The notes below the pieces were generated by a model. That model was not told the origin of the DNA, did not search any database, and worked only from the letters and a program-made list of their open reading frames with translations. This document shows, piece by piece, positions 22,962 to 36,300 of a DNA stretch of 64,000 nt. Numbering within the stretch: the stretch's first letter is position 1; each line of letters starts with the position of its first letter. Source of the DNA: Rhynchonema sp. JSB1_4 (lineage: Eukaryota > Nematoda > Chromadorea > Monhysterida > Xyalidae); the NCBI GenBank assembly GCA_030248065.1, contig JASAMV010007482.1, forward strand, positions 50,565 through 114,564. Direction: 5' to 3'. A program made the position numbers and the translations under genes.

Positions 22962-23967
22962 GGCTGCTGTTCACAGTGCAATCGGATTGCGGGTTAGATC
23001 GGCTCGCAACCAGCATTCAGAACTGATCCCAAATTTTTGCGGGTTTGGGTCGTCAGAGCGTGTTTTGATGACTGTTATTCGTTGGCGCATTGGTCTGGGA
23101 GCACATAATTTTCGAGTTTTTACATGTTTTCGATACAGCAGAATTCAACAAAAGCGTTATGGTAAACGTCAAATGTTCTTCATTCGTTATGTGAGATTTA
23201 CGTTTGCTCTGCGGGTTTTAATAATTCTACAGATCAAAAAATAAATATTCCAAAACAACGCGTACCGGAGTTTTCCACTTGAAGCCCCAGAGCCCTCGGG
23301 GGCCCTAAGTGGAAAATTTTCCACTTAAAGCCCCCGGGGGCTCTAATTGGATTTATTTTTTACGGACCATTGATTATACATCCAACAGTAAACTTGCCAA
23401 AACATTCAAACTAGTGTAAGAATGACCAAAATACCGCACTTTTCTGTTGTTTTACAAACGTTTTGCCACGTTTTAGATGAAGATCCTCACAATCAGGTTG
23501 AAATATGGTATCAGAATGTCAAAATGCTGGCCTAAAGTGTCCCCACTGACAACGATGAAAACACCCAGTTTTCCGCTTAAAGCCCCCGAGGGCTGTAAGT
23601 GGAAACGTTTCCACTTAAAGCCCCCGGGGGCTCTAATTGGATTTTTTTCTTTCTGGTCGGAGGGTCCATTTTCCACCAATTTCCGCATAAAGCCCCCGGG
23701 GCTTTAAGTGGAAAACTCCGGTAACATTATATTTCTGGTTCAAACAGGTCTGCCTGTATTTTTTCAGAAAGTTTATCTACTAAAACTAAAAACATGCAGT
23801 CAGCTGTAAATTACAGTTAGTTTGAGCAAGCCACTCCGACCCGCAGCCCCGCATTTTTTGTTTCACAATGTGCACGCGTGCGGGTTTGGATGGGATTTGC
23901 GGGTTGCGGGTTAGGTACGATTAGACCTTCTGGCCTGCAACCTGCATGCACATTGTGAACGCAGTCT
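22962..23967. mobile_element. GGCTGCTTTCACA-family MITE, copy 2, split by a younger element
   Basis: The left end GGCTGCTGTTCACAGTGCA and the right end TGCACATTGTGAACGCAGTC match the element at 15211-15654, as do AGCTGTAAATTACAGTT and GCGGGTTGCGGG inside. It is interrupted by the element at 23265-23721. Confidence 0.75.
23265..23721. mobile_element. Tc1/mariner-like MITE with TA duplication, nested
   Basis: Ends CCGGAGTTTTCCACTT and AAGTGGAAAACTCCGG flanked by TA on both sides. AGCCCCCGGGGGCT palindromes and (T)TTCCACTTAAAGCCCC units recur four to five times inside, in both orientations. A diverged relative lies near 25715-25800. Confidence 0.8.
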
Positions 23968-24193
23968 TCATTCCAACCGCTATAAGCTCACCAGAACCAA
24001 ATGTTGTTTGTGGGAAATGACTGTTTTTGCAAAAATCAGTGGGGCCAGTTTCAGTGCGTGTATATCGGAAATCAAGGAATCGTATACGTCAACGTCACCT
24101 TTATTTTCCACCTACAGTATACTTAATTTAAAAAAATTCCCAACATGAGTGAAAATCACGAATGAGTTTTGTTTAAAACGAGTCGTCCCGAAA

Positions 24194-25186
24194 TCACAAT
24201 CTGTACATGAAAAACGGCGAGCAAAATTGTCCTATTTCCCTGATGGTACATCCGGCATAGCAGCACAACGTCACCAATTCGCGTAGGTTGTGCGGCGGAT
24301 AGATCAGTTTGACTGAGCGAGGGGCGGGTCCCGCTGAAAAAGAGAAAGTAATTATTTTCAATAATATACCCAAATTTATTCCATAGCGCATTGAATATTT
24401 TTTTATTGTGACCTACAAATGATGGGCTCCGATTGTGCAGTTTGAATCGGTGCAGATTGTAGCTGCTGGCGAAATCATGTTTTTTGCGCTTTTTTGGGAT
24501 CTGACACGCGAGCCACAGCCTCCGTGTTTTCTGGACAAGGGCCGCGTTCAAATTCCAGCCCCGGTTGATTACTATGTACCAGCTTACCAGACTGGCTTAC
24601 TACGTGGCCATCCGCACGGTTCGCTCGTGATCCAACAAACTGTTAGTGAAGTAGATGAATTTGATTCTGTGCGAACCGGAAAGAAAATATACGCAGTATC
24701 TGTTTTGGTGACATGATCGGGACCCGGCATTTTCGGGCGCCATGTACATACATACATACATACCTACAAAGAATATCCACCATCTGGAGTTGTAACCAGG
24801 AGGTTAACGGCAGATTGGGGACCAAATATGCCTGGTGTGTTTAAAAATACCCACACCATACGGAGGAGGGTTCCACAACAAACAGTGTGACCATGAAGAG
24901 CGTAAACTGTACGCAAGCGACACACAAACCAACCATAGGCCCTCTTCTTTTTCTTCATTTCGCACACCATCTGAAAGGCCATCGCGAAACTCCGTCCGCC
25001 GATCGGACAGAGACGCAGTGCGCCGGGTCGATAATAGAAGCGCACTGGCGGTCGTGTGTTGACATGTCTGGTGGTGCGGCTGGCTGATGTTTCACTACCA
25101 ATGCTCTCGGCGGCATCGAAACTGTACGCACCATAAAATGACGTCACGAATAACAAGCGACATAACCACGAGAGACAGGTGACCAT
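24194..25186 (-). CDS. Insulin/relaxin-like prohormone
   Basis: Two exons, 24934-25186 and 24194-24333, with consensus borders (CCTATG|GTTGGT and TTTTTCAG|CGGG) and compatible phase, giving 130 residues. Order: signal peptide at 1-22 (core LLFVTSFYGA), B-chain-like segment ending in C60 and C75, basic processing site KKKKR at 78-82, a short connecting stretch, then the A chain with C108-C109, C113 and C122. The A chain fits CC-x3-C-x8-C exactly (LCCYAGCTIREIGQFC), the defining pattern of the superfamily. The B-chain cysteines are 14 residues apart instead of 11: in CPIGGRSFAMAFQMVC the first Cys sits three residues before the usual place, while G-R-x9-C keeps normal spacing. Six cysteines in the mature region would allow the standard three disulphides. 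The receptor type (insulin or relaxin class) cannot be told. Confidence 0.78.
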
Positions 25187-26299
25187 TATGACTCTGGAAT
25201 TATGTGGCTGATGCGAACCTTAACCAAACAATTTGGCTTCAACGGAGGGTTGGCAGTTATCTAATATGACTTTGATCAACATTTTTATATCGTTGCTCTG
25301 CGTCAGAGTCAATGATCTCTGAGCTTTTAGAACAAGGCCGACAAAACGAAACTGGTTATGCAAAATTTTATCGTAAAACGACGAGCACACGCGTCACTAA
25401 CATTGTGGACGTGAGCCGTTGTAACTCCTGCGTCAATTTTACTCAATCTTATTCTCAATTCCAAACAATGTGTAGTTCAAAAACTCAGGTATCTACAAGT
25501 TGGCTGGACGCCCGTTTTTATGACACCTGACCAGTGAGTGAGTAAGGCATAGCCAAAGAAGTACCGTCATAGTCACGGGTTTTTATGACACAAGCGGGCT
25601 CCACCCATAATCGGCCCTCTGGCGCAACGAATATTCGAGGGCGGTCTTTGACACACTATTCACTTGCCGTTTTGCATAAATTTGCGTGCGCACTGACGTG
25701 GGTGTTCATACCGCAGTTTTCTACTTAAAGCCCACGGGAAATGCCCCAAAGACAAACAAGTTAAATCCAATTTGAAGCCCACGAACCTCGGGGCTTTTGA
25801 CCGCGATTCCAAGCCATATCTTCGCTCAAACATGGCATGACCAACCGAAAAGCGAGGCAAAAGCGCGATATCACAGTATTTGAACTATTTTGGCAAGTTT
25901 ACTATTGGTTAAAAGTTGCTGATAAAAGTTGTGAAACTGGTCGACAAAAAAATTGACACCCCTGCGGCAGAAAGTAGAAAATTGCGGTACCCCTTACCTG
26001 CAACCACACCACGTGCTTGCGTGCGCACAAGCAAAAAAACAAAAGCTTATCGTATCCGTATGTTCCATCAAAGTGTCTGCAAATCACGCAATTGGGCACT
26101 GCGTCATACTTTGTTTGCGCACTTTGTGAGTACCCAAGGTGCATCGGATACACTGTCTGGTTGAAAAAAGTCAGGAAATTTGCATTTTGTCAAAACAAGG
26201 CATGTTCTTAGCGCGTTGGACGGGAACATGTGCGCTGCCTCAGGCATCTGGCAGTGAATACAGCAATACAAGTTTGACTAATATTCACGAAACGATGCA

Positions 26300-26920
26300 A
26301 TAGGGAGGTTGAGTTCCAAAGACCTGTACAGTTGAACAAACGCGCTGCACTGGGATGGGATCAGAGGTCAGCTGTTTTGCAAATACCTTCCTGCTCTCTG
26401 ATCAGAGCATCACCAGATGTTGACTCTGCCTGGGATATAATAACACGTGCTGTTAATGAAGCTGTCAGTACCCACAAAGCAGTCAGGAGTGTGCTGGTCA
26501 GGAACAAGTCCCGTTGGCCCCCCTGGTGCACTGATGAACTGAAACGGCTAATACTCACCAAAAACAGAGTTCATCGCAAATGATGGGTCAAACGAAACAG
26601 GGATAAGAAGTCCCCACTGTACAACCGTTATCGGACACTTCACGACAAAAAGTGAAAAAGATGGCGCACACGAACAAACAGTCATATCTCGGTGAGAAGT
26701 TTTCTGGCACCATTCGCATGCGGTATGGAAAGGAATCCGTCCTGTGATGGGAAAAGCAAAGGCAGATATCTCGTCGATTTCAAATTTCACTGAGGATAAT
26801 GAACAAATATCAGATCGCTCAGAGCCAAGCAGAACACTTTGCATAGTATTTTGCAAGTGTCTGGAACCCGCCGGATGAGTCACACGGGAGCACAGCAGGT
26901 GCGGGACAGGTCGGTGGTCG
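26300..26920 (+). pseudogene. Degraded non-LTR retrotransposon fragment
   Basis: A frame at 26332-26583 with DVDSAWDIITRAVNEAV and KSRWPPWCTDELKRLI resembles the linker between endonuclease and reverse transcriptase of CR1/RTE-type LINEs. Downstream, in the same frame, SPLYNRYRTLHDKK continues it but stops follow. The protein is broken. The hAT element at 26935 lies next to its 3' side. Confidence 0.6.
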
Positions 26921-27149
26921 ATGCTTGTCATCACCAGTGTTCGAACGGGATCCCGATCCCGGGCCTTTTTTCTGATCCCGATCCCGTCCTTTTGAAAAAG
27001 TCAATCCCGATCCCGATCGCGCCCAAAAAAGTACCGGGATCGGGAATAAGTTTTGAGAACAGAAAGTAAAAAGTTATGCAATCATAATTCGCCAAGCTGT
27101 TGTAAGAGGTGGGAAATGCTGCACTCCGTTTGCGTTTGTTAAACATCGG

Positions 27150-27387
27150 GTAAAAGGGAATCTCAGTTACGAGGAAATGTTGTCATGGTGGGCAACAAAT
27201 GAGACAAAGTTTCCGCGACTTGGCACGTCTAGCTTCCAAATATCTAAGCGCTCCGCTAACGAGCGTGCCTTCTGAACAGCTCTTTTCCAGTGCAGCTGAT
27301 TTGTTTAATGACAAAAGATACTGTTTGAAACCAGAAAATTGTGAAATGCTTGTATTTTTGCTATTCTCGATTTTCAATCGGCTTTAA
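27150..27387 (+). pseudogene. hAT transposase C-terminal dimerisation domain, frameshifted
   Basis: The frame at 27199-27387 carries LTSVPSEQLFSSAADLF and ends in LVFLLFSIFNRL, the hATC signature. The preceding part of the domain (MLSWWATNETKFPRL) is in another frame, so a one-base shift lies near 27225. The rest of the transposase is missing. The element is therefore not autonomous. Confidence 0.82.
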
Positions 27388-27478
27388 TCACTGTACCGGG
27401 TGTTCATTCATCTGTGATATGCTTCATTGTTGTCTGTGACATTTTGCATCTTTTGCATAAAATGACAAAACCATTGCT

Positions 27479-27808
27479 TAGGGCGGACTTAGGTTGAGCA
27501 CGGAATCCGGCATCCGGAAATATTTACATGCAAAAACTTTGATCTATTTCCGGATGCGGAACAGTATCTGCGTTTTCCAGAAATATTTCCGGATTCCGGA
27601 TGAAATATAAAAAACGCAGAACTCGGAAATGTTTTGCATTCCTTTGAAAACACACTGAAGTGAAATCTGGTTGAAGGTTAGTTCCGTGTTCCGCAAAATT
27701 CATCCGCAAATCGGAATCCGGAAATATTTCCGGAAAGCGCAAGAATAAAAAATTCATCCGGAAACCGGAAATATTTCCGGATTCCGTGTTCAACGTAAGT
27801 CCGCCCTG
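27479..27808. mobile_element. MITE with TTAGGGCGGACTTA ends nested in the hAT element
   Basis: Left end TTAGGGCGGACTTAGGTTGA, right end TTCAACGTAAGTCCGCCCT. The interior repeats the palindrome CCGGAAATATTTCCGG several times. Same family as 11104-11315. Confidence 0.75.
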
Positions 27809-29239
27809 ATGGACTATCTTATCTGGTCAGTCCCGATCCCGGGTTTTCAAAACCGGGATCCCGATCCCGATACTTTCTTGATATCCCAAAACGAATCCCG
27901 TTCGAACACCGGTCGTCACCCGCGGACCGGCTGCGTGTCGCACACGTTTGAAAGGCAACAGGGTCGACTGCTGCAAAAAGTGCGTGTGCTTGCGAAGTGA
28001 ATAGCTGAATAATAATGCTACAATACACAGTATAGATAGCACAACAGTGAGACAACTTCAATGATATTGTGCACAGCGTTTTCTTTGATTGTGTGTGTGC
28101 ACAGAGGGGGGCACCAGATCATCGCCGGTGTGTCAATATGCGCACCAGATGACCAGCAAAACACGCACGCGAGCCGGGGCTGGTTTGTGACAACACTATC
28201 GTGCGATGCGAACCATCTCCGATAATCGTTAATTATCCCAACGGAACACATGGGTGCGGCATACCATCCGACCTGTTGATGTTCCACTCAGACAGCGCTA
28301 AAACAGAAGAGATTTTGTGAACACCTGAATTTCGCATATAAAAGAGAACCACAACAACAACAGTGCAGCACCGAAGGAATCACACACCTTTTCCTCACAA
28401 GCGGAACATTCGGCAGCAGGATGGACACGTTTTAGTGCAGGCGGCAATCTGATTGTCAGGTGAACAAGACACCTGTGGCGTCAAAACACAAGACAATCAA
28501 GTCAAAACTCAACTTCCCAAACTTTCATTTTTCTTTCGTTTTATTTCCGCTGACAGTTGTAACTTGCAATCTATAGAGAGAGAACAATGGACATAATGAA
28601 AAGAAGAGAACAAGGTAATCGATTGAACAAAACGAACGACTACGAGCACAAACAGCGCCTGATACAACAAGAAATGTCAAATCACATATCAAGTCCCATT
28701 AACTTTTCGATGACATGTGCATTAGCAGTTATCATCATCGAACTGCTAGACACGAATACCAAGACATGTGAGCCAAACTAGTACACCCATCTTCGTGAAA
28801 CATCACCAATCAAGCCACACGCTGTTGACTGGCAGGCACCAAATGCGAATACGAAGACGTCGCACCACCAGATTGTTTCACCTGCAAGAATATTGCACTG
28901 GCTGCGTTGATGTTTCATTTGAATAAGAGGATTGCCACCTGTGCTGGGTACGGAACGGACTAACCAAAATCTTCAGGCCTCGATTTTCATCGACTGAACA
29001 CGAATGATGTGCTCTATTGTTTTTATTCTTGACGCATTCACAACGGATATGAATCACAAATGCTGTCAGGCGACTATAATGTACATTCAGCTCTAAATAG
29101 AACTTCCCGCGGACAACAGTTGCAAAAATGACAAATGATACGAAACTGGTGTCAACTGTACAAAAGACGAAATCGGTTGTGTTGATCTGACCAAATCATG
29201 CACGACCCTGACACACGCCCTGTGAGCAAATAAGTCTGA

Positions 29240-29380
29240 TTCGTAGGTACCACCTGTTTGAACAGTGTGCGCAAGACATGTCGTTGTGAAACGGGCATTT
29301 GCTGGAACAACTGCACCCGACATTTGTACATGTGCGACATCATTGACATCAATTGGGGCAACAATGCGCCCATGCCGGTC
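29240..29380 (+). other. Possible exon of a cysteine-rich protein
   Basis: After an acceptor-like TTCGTAG at about 29247 a frame encodes TTCLNSVRKTCRCETGICW and NNCTRHLYMCDII. Six cysteines in 30 residues resemble a disulphide-rich exon. A second Cys-bearing frame with GTKCEYEDVAPPDCFTC lies near 28838-28950, but the phases do not join directly. No family recognised. Confidence 0.3.
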
Positions 29381-30365
29381 GGGTCACGCTGCGGACGCGC
29401 TGTAATATGGTTCACATTTATATCGAGTGTGAAACATCAGCCTGCCAGGTACTCCGACCCACATCAAGAATTGTGATCGGAAAACTTTAGAAAAATTCAG
29501 AATAGTTGCGCCGCACCATACTTTTTCATAAATGGTCAGTAGCTGGTTTTCCATAAAACCACCACGCTGCTGGCAGCACACCCGCAGAAGCAAACCGTGT
29601 TTGATGTCTATACGCGCGACTATAATGTTGTGAACGTCCATTGGGCGCCCAATAACTGGTCGCGAATTTAACCACAATTCGAAAATAAACCAGCACAACA
29701 ACAACCAAGTTAGTGCAGCTTTGAAACATTCCATTTATTGCATGTTTTTCGTGTGATCTGCAGGCTATCGCGCAGTGCAACGTTACTTTCTGGCTTGTCA
29801 ATTCAGGGAATGTTTCGATTGGATTCTCATATAGTAATTATATGCGACCAATATCAAACCGACTTTTTCTCTTCCGTTCCCTCTCCCGTCTCAACCGACG
29901 TCGTTGCCTCGATTTCAGATGCGCCAAATGTTTCTCCGCATCCGAACCGCTCGATGAGTATTCTGCAGGGTGATGTTTCAGTTTGTTGAATTGATTACAA
30001 CAATGTTCAACGCGACCTTCATACTATTGTTAGTTTCCGAACAGATTTTGGACTTGTCATTTTTGCGCCAGATTTTTGGACGCTTGAAGTGTATCAGAGT
30101 GAAAGTCATGCGATTTAGGAGCGTATTTTTCCTTCGTCCTTCCGAAACGGTGCACCTCGTTCAGGGGCCAAATGGACCAAAGGGGTCATGGCCCGTGTGC
30201 CATCTAGATCGGCCCTTGGTACATACAACGCGTTCAGTTCACAAACCAAAAGATGTCACAGTGTGTGAACATTTCCGACGAAAACGAGTTTTGCTCTCTA
30301 GGCTGGGCACCATTTGGTTCTGGTTATTATTGAGCCAAAAACATGAAAAAGTGTTGCGCAGCTTT

Positions 30366-33300
30366 TCAGCCACCCTGTGTCATCAACAGACCTTGCGACT
30401 GCGATCCTTGCGAGTCCGACTCTGATCTTCGCTCATCCGAACTTGAACTTGAAGACGAACTGGTCTCGTCATCGTCAGAACTGGCGCTGCAATTGAATCA
30501 GTCCGGGTTTGGGAAAGTGACGGATCGAAGAATAACTGAAGAAAATTTCTCAAATCGCACCTCTCCTGTCCTTTCGCTTCTTTCGTGTCCATTTTCTCTT
30601 CTTTTTCATTGTCGTCATTGTCCGACGCCGAACTGGCCATTTCGCCTTCTTCCAGCTGCAGACATGGAATTGGATACGTTTCCAATTTGGGGAATAAGCA
30701 AAAAATGTACAAAAAACTGTAAAAAAACTACCATACCCCATTCAAATCCTGCACGTTTCCGGCGCGCTCTTTCAAAATCTTCATTTTCTCTTTCAATCGT
30801 TTGATTTCCTCTTTCTTCCGCTGCAACTGCGTGCGGTGGCTCTTGCGTCGCGGTTCCTGTACAAGAACGAAACCATCTATTAATACAATGTCTCCTTTAC
30901 CAATCAGGGTGTGTGTGTCCTACCTGTTCTCCATCGTTGTCAGGCGTGTGCGGTCGTTTGCGTTTTCTGGACGATTCCGCTGGTTGTTCGGTTACGGTCG
31001 CTGCCGCAGCTGGCTGAGATTCTGAAATTGAGCAACAAACAGATGAAATGTGGGTCTAAATGTAATGTAATGTCTAATGTGGGTCAAAAACATCTAATCT
31101 CGCCCCTGAAGAGTCACGAAAAATGTGCCATATTTTGAATTGGACTGGGTTTTTGTAATTCCTTGTCATGTGGCTTTTGGTGCAGGCCATTAAATTCGGA
31201 TTATTGTTCCAGACAGCACAAACAAATTATTGTTCCAGACAGCGAAAACTGCAACGTCATCCGTGCGTAAAGCATCACCATCCAACCCAGCCATCACCCT
31301 ACAAAAACACCACATTTTATGTGGTTTGGTCGGCTTGCCCAGCATGACTTTTTCTATTTTACCAAAATCTACGCTATTTGAACAGACCTTTGGCCTAGAA
31401 AAATATCGGAAAAACGGTTTTTTGGGAAAAACGGTTTTTGTGGTCCTATATTTTTCTGGAAAAATTGCAACTACAAACATCCACAGTGGTCCAACCCTGA
31501 CGCCAGATTCTGTGAGCCCTCCGAGTACTGACCTTCATCGTTATTCTCCTCCGTCACCTGCCCGTCCTCCACATTGAACTTTTCCCTCGCATTTGCCAGC
31601 AATGCGCCAACACCCATCAGACCGATAACCTGAAGTGCGGTGAAACATTGGGCTGATAAGTGTATTTGCGAGCATTGCAACCATATTTCAAGTCAGGAGA
31701 ACACGAGCTGGATTTGGAAATGGAAAATAAAGAGGAAATCATCATCGTCAACTTTGCATTCTGCACCAATTCAACAGTCACGTTGCACAAAACTGCCGAC
31801 CCGCAAAATCCGAGATTTCTCGAGAATTCATGAGACTCGTGCTCAGTTGAAACTCGGCAGCATTTCACATTCACTTACATAAATTTCTACCGAACTACAG
31901 TTTCCTATCCGCCCACCTGCCGTTTCCTGGCCTTTGTCTTCGGTGCCTTCGGCTTTGGCTCGGCCGGCGGTGGTGAATAGGATGGCGCAGCGTGTTGTAC
32001 ATCGGGCTCAGCAGGCGGCTTCTTCTCGGCTGCCGTGGAATCGAGCAGCATTTCGCGTTTCCAGGCTCTGAAACAAGATTATGGAAATTTCATGGCACCG
32101 CTACACTATTAATAAACTAAAACAAATACCCCGCGAAACCTAGGCGTAGACAGGAGTCCAAATTAATTTTTTCAATAATTTGCTAAATACAACAGTCACA
32201 CAATGCTCTCGCATCCCTATTATTGATCCGTGTGGAGGAATACTCAAAGTATTTTGGGATCTGACATTCAGGAGCGAAAACAAACACGCAGATTTGGACA
32301 ACGTGCACATATTTACACCGCAACATCGGACAATCCAAAGCTTCGTTAGGGAAGGAAGATCCTCTTTTTGCAATTAATGCACTTGTTTGTCTCATTCCTC
32401 CCATTGATCATAACTTGATGCACTGCCATGTGTACGAAAACTAGACGAACAAGGAAAGCTACACACCGAGTCATGCCAGAAAACAAACCCTGCACCAACT
32501 TTATGAGTTGTTCTAAATGCCTGTACATCCAATCGGGTGGTCGACTGGTGATGTGACGATTCAATACGAACATCATGCCCTTCTTCAAGTCACCGCGCGC
32601 CTCCGCACAACCTGAGTGATTAAGGTGGGCGTTGAAAAATCGGAAAGGGCACGTTTATTGGGAATATTTACTGCACTGGCTAACGATCCCCATGTGTACC
32701 GTGTGCATGTTCAGGACACGACACAGCACATTAGCCCATACAAGAAAAGAAGACCTGCTTGTCAAAGAATTATACTTGTGCTTCACCGCACCAAAGCAAC
32801 AAGTGCACAAAAACGCTTGTTGTGCTCAAGCGCACGAATGTTATAGTTAGATAAAGTTTAGAATATTGGTACCGTGCACAAACTGCACCTCAAGTGCACC
32901 AAAACAATGGGCCACCATGTTCACCTGCTGGCTGACATAATGACTAAAGGCACATAAGCCTGTCACTGGCACATACAGGTGATTCGATTCCGCGGTCTTT
33001 GGTCTGCACCAATACCCATCGCAATGTAAAAGGAGTGTGTAACAGTGTTTCATTTAGTTCTTATAAATGTGAGCAAGATTATAATATTAGAGTAGTATAA
33101 AGCTGCATATATAGTTTCGGACCCTCTCACGAGACTATACATATATGTCACAATGCATCCGGGTCCTCATGCACAAGAAGGCTGCCGGCCAGATCAATAC
33201 TTATCGAAATAATACCTCAGGAGACCACTTTGTTCCAAGTGCTCCAAAATCGCAATGCGCACGCTTTTGTTACCGTCTTGACGCATTGATGACTTCTTTA

Positions 33301-36300
33301 GAAATAAAATGCACAAAAACAGCGCTGAACCTGCTTGTATTGCCCTTTTTTAGCATGAGCAAGCAAATTACAGAAATGAGCAACTAGATTTTGGCAAATG
33401 AGCCACCAACGGTCTACTGATCCATTTTGAAAAAAATGGCTGACACCCACCCAATAATTCGCCGACTCTGTCCAAAATCGCCCACAATTCAGCTGGGTTG
33501 TTGAGTTCGGCCCAATTAATTCGCTCGGCTTCGACATGCTGCAACTTGGTATATATTGATGCCGTGCATATAAATGTTCGCTGTCCTATAACACATTAAT
33601 GCCTGCCCTGAAGACACGCACATGCAAATCAAGGAGTGGAGAAGACACGCACACACTGTGAAGTTTCGAAACGACTTGGAGTGGAGTGATGGGAGCTCAA
33701 GATCGAACATAATAGATCGCCCAAAGGACCAAGATCTACTGGGGTCGACTCGATCTGGCGCTTAGTGAAATTCAGTGATATTAATTTGCTTTCTTTTGCC
33801 TAGCCCAGATTTGTTAGTCGTTTGAATTTTAACACTCAATCAACACAAAATTGCAACACTAACAACCTTATGTTTCATGGCAACTATAAGATTTGTTCAC
33901 GGTGTTGCCCGACCAATGGAACGGTGATTCAATTACGACAACAGCCAAAACTCCCAAAATCCTGGGCTCGGCAAACCAAAGCACGAACGATGCATTCAAG
34001 CGGGTGGTGCTGTCACGAAGATTAACACTCCAGAACTAAACAAACACTTCTGGATTTATGTATGTGACACCCTTCGAGTATCGATATACTACTATCGTGC
34101 GTCCTGGATATTTGTATAGTTGCAGACAGCATAGTTGCAATTTTCCCGGAAAAAATACATTTACTGAAAAAAAGCCTGTTTCCCAAAAAGTTTTTTTTAG
34201 ATATTTTTCCAGTTCAAAGGTTGGTCGAATGCAGGCTTTATTTTTCAAAATGGGCTAGTGGCAAGAAGCTAGTAAAAAATAAACATTTAGTAGCGTTTTT
34301 GCCGGTGAAAAGCCAATTTACTAGCCTTTTTGGCTCAAATACAAAATTTAGTAGCTTTTAGGCTATTAAATTTGAAAATTTACCAGCTTTTCAAAAAATT
34401 TGGTGAAAAAATCCATGGTCGAATGGGTACATTTATACTTGCGTATTTTTTCGCAAAATATATTTTTGAAAAAAAAAACGGTTTTTTCCAAATATTTTTC
34501 CAGCACTTAACGATACCCATGGTCCAAAAAAGCCTATTTTGGAGAAAATTTCGTCGGAAAATGGCCTGAAACAGGCTAAAAATGCACTCGGATATTAAAA
34601 AGTGCTCATTTTGAACTGTTTTGTACCGATTTACATTGGTTTTGACAACATCCTCTCGCAACCTTGGAAAATATCTCGGAAATTTTTGAAAAAAAACAGC
34701 TTTTTTTCCAAAAGTTGCCACTTGGAAAAATTTCCTGAAAAATAAAAACGTATTTTTCCGGGCCTGGGAAAAACGTTTTTTCGTTTTTTTCCCAAAAAAC
34801 GCGTTTTTCCGGCCTCAAGTATAGGTACATTTGGACAAAATGTGGTCTAAAATTGCTTCACGAGGAAAAGTCATGCTGGAAAAGTCGACCAAAGGACATA
34901 AAAATAGCGTTTTTTTCACGATTTGAGAAATTTATTGCGCGACTTTCCAACATTTCTTTTGAAAAAAAAACTGCGAATTTTTTCCGAAAATTCTCGGTAT
35001 TTTTCCAGTGCCCGGAAAAACATTGGTTTTTTTTTAGGAAAACCGTTTTTTTCCATCTGCAACTATAGCATACAGGGTACTAAAATGACCCAACCCACTA
35101 CCAGAAACTGGTTGCTCACCTCATCAATGGCGCCAGCAATATCCTCCACGGTGAATGCGGCCGTGTCGGCTGTGTCATTCCCTGTTTCGTCAGGGTTTGC
35201 CTGATTTTCAGGTTCATGCTCGGTCTTGACAGGCACCTGGTCGGGCGTGGGGCTGGTCGCATGCTGAGGTGTGACGGACAGCGGTTCGGGTTTGGTTGTT
35301 GTTGTTGTTGTGGCTGGGGCCTGCAATAATTCAGATGATGATGATGATGATAATATACATGTATGTAACGGCAAACTACACCAACATGAGCTCGATTTCG
35401 CAGCTGGCAGAATAGTGAAACATTCTGACGGCTGCTGATTTGGGAAATGTTACACGTTGACGGATACAAAATGGAGCATGATGGTTTTCTCTTTCTATTC
35501 GTGTTGAATACACACCACCTTCGAAATCGGGCTCGTGTTGGTGTAGTTTGCCTTTCGGCTTTCATACATAGGCATGGGAAACCGTACTCCACCATGTTGA
35601 CTATCATTCAAATAGTGATTGTTGGTTGGTTGGTTCATCGCTCTCAATGACGCATAAAACCATGCACGTAAATTAGTGATAGAAGCACAGTTACAATGAC
35701 CGGGTTTCTGTTAGCATGTCCTGTGATCTGTCCTGATGTCCGTGATCTCTTTCTCTCTCCTTGGCGCTTTATGTAGCTTTTATTCGCTGTAGTTTTGTTA
35801 TAACCAGTGTTGTAACTATTTTTATTTCCGTAATTGTCCCACCCGGTCTTGTAACTGTGCTTCTATCACTAATTTACGTAATAGTGATTGTTCGTTGGTC
35901 GAATTCCATGAGGTTTCGTCACACGGCTCGTGATGACTAAATGAATGATAAGGTCTATAACCAGGGTTAGCGTTAGAGTCCGGGGGTACCCGACACTCGA
36001 CATCTGGATGAGGCCGACATCCGACACTTGAAAAAGGCGACACCCGACCCGACATCAAATTTTTGGACAAAAAAAACGGACAAAAATTTGCTCATTTGCC
36101 TCATTAGTGCAGATTTCTGTCTCCATTCAGTGAATTCAAGTGGTGGCCGAAAACATTTGGTTCGAAGAAAACTTTCGCTCAAAATTCGTCTCTCAGCAAA
36201 ATTGATGTTTTGAACCGTAAGTGTCGGCTGTCGGGTCCCGAAATCTGGAGACACCGACACCCGACACCAACACTTTTTTGGCACCCGACACCCGGACCCA

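Larger units (their letters stand above)
26935..27911 (+). mobile_element. hAT element with transposase remnant, GTCATCAC/GTCGTCAC duplication
   Basis: 977 bp. Left end CAGTGTTCGAACGGGAT, right end ATCCCGTTCGAACACCG. The flanks GTCATCAC (26927-26934) and GTCGTCAC (27912-27919) match at 7 of 8 positions. Both subterminal regions are built from repeated GATCCCGATCCCG. It retains the C-terminal dimerisation domain of a hAT transposase and carries a nested MITE at 27479-27808. Confidence 0.88.
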
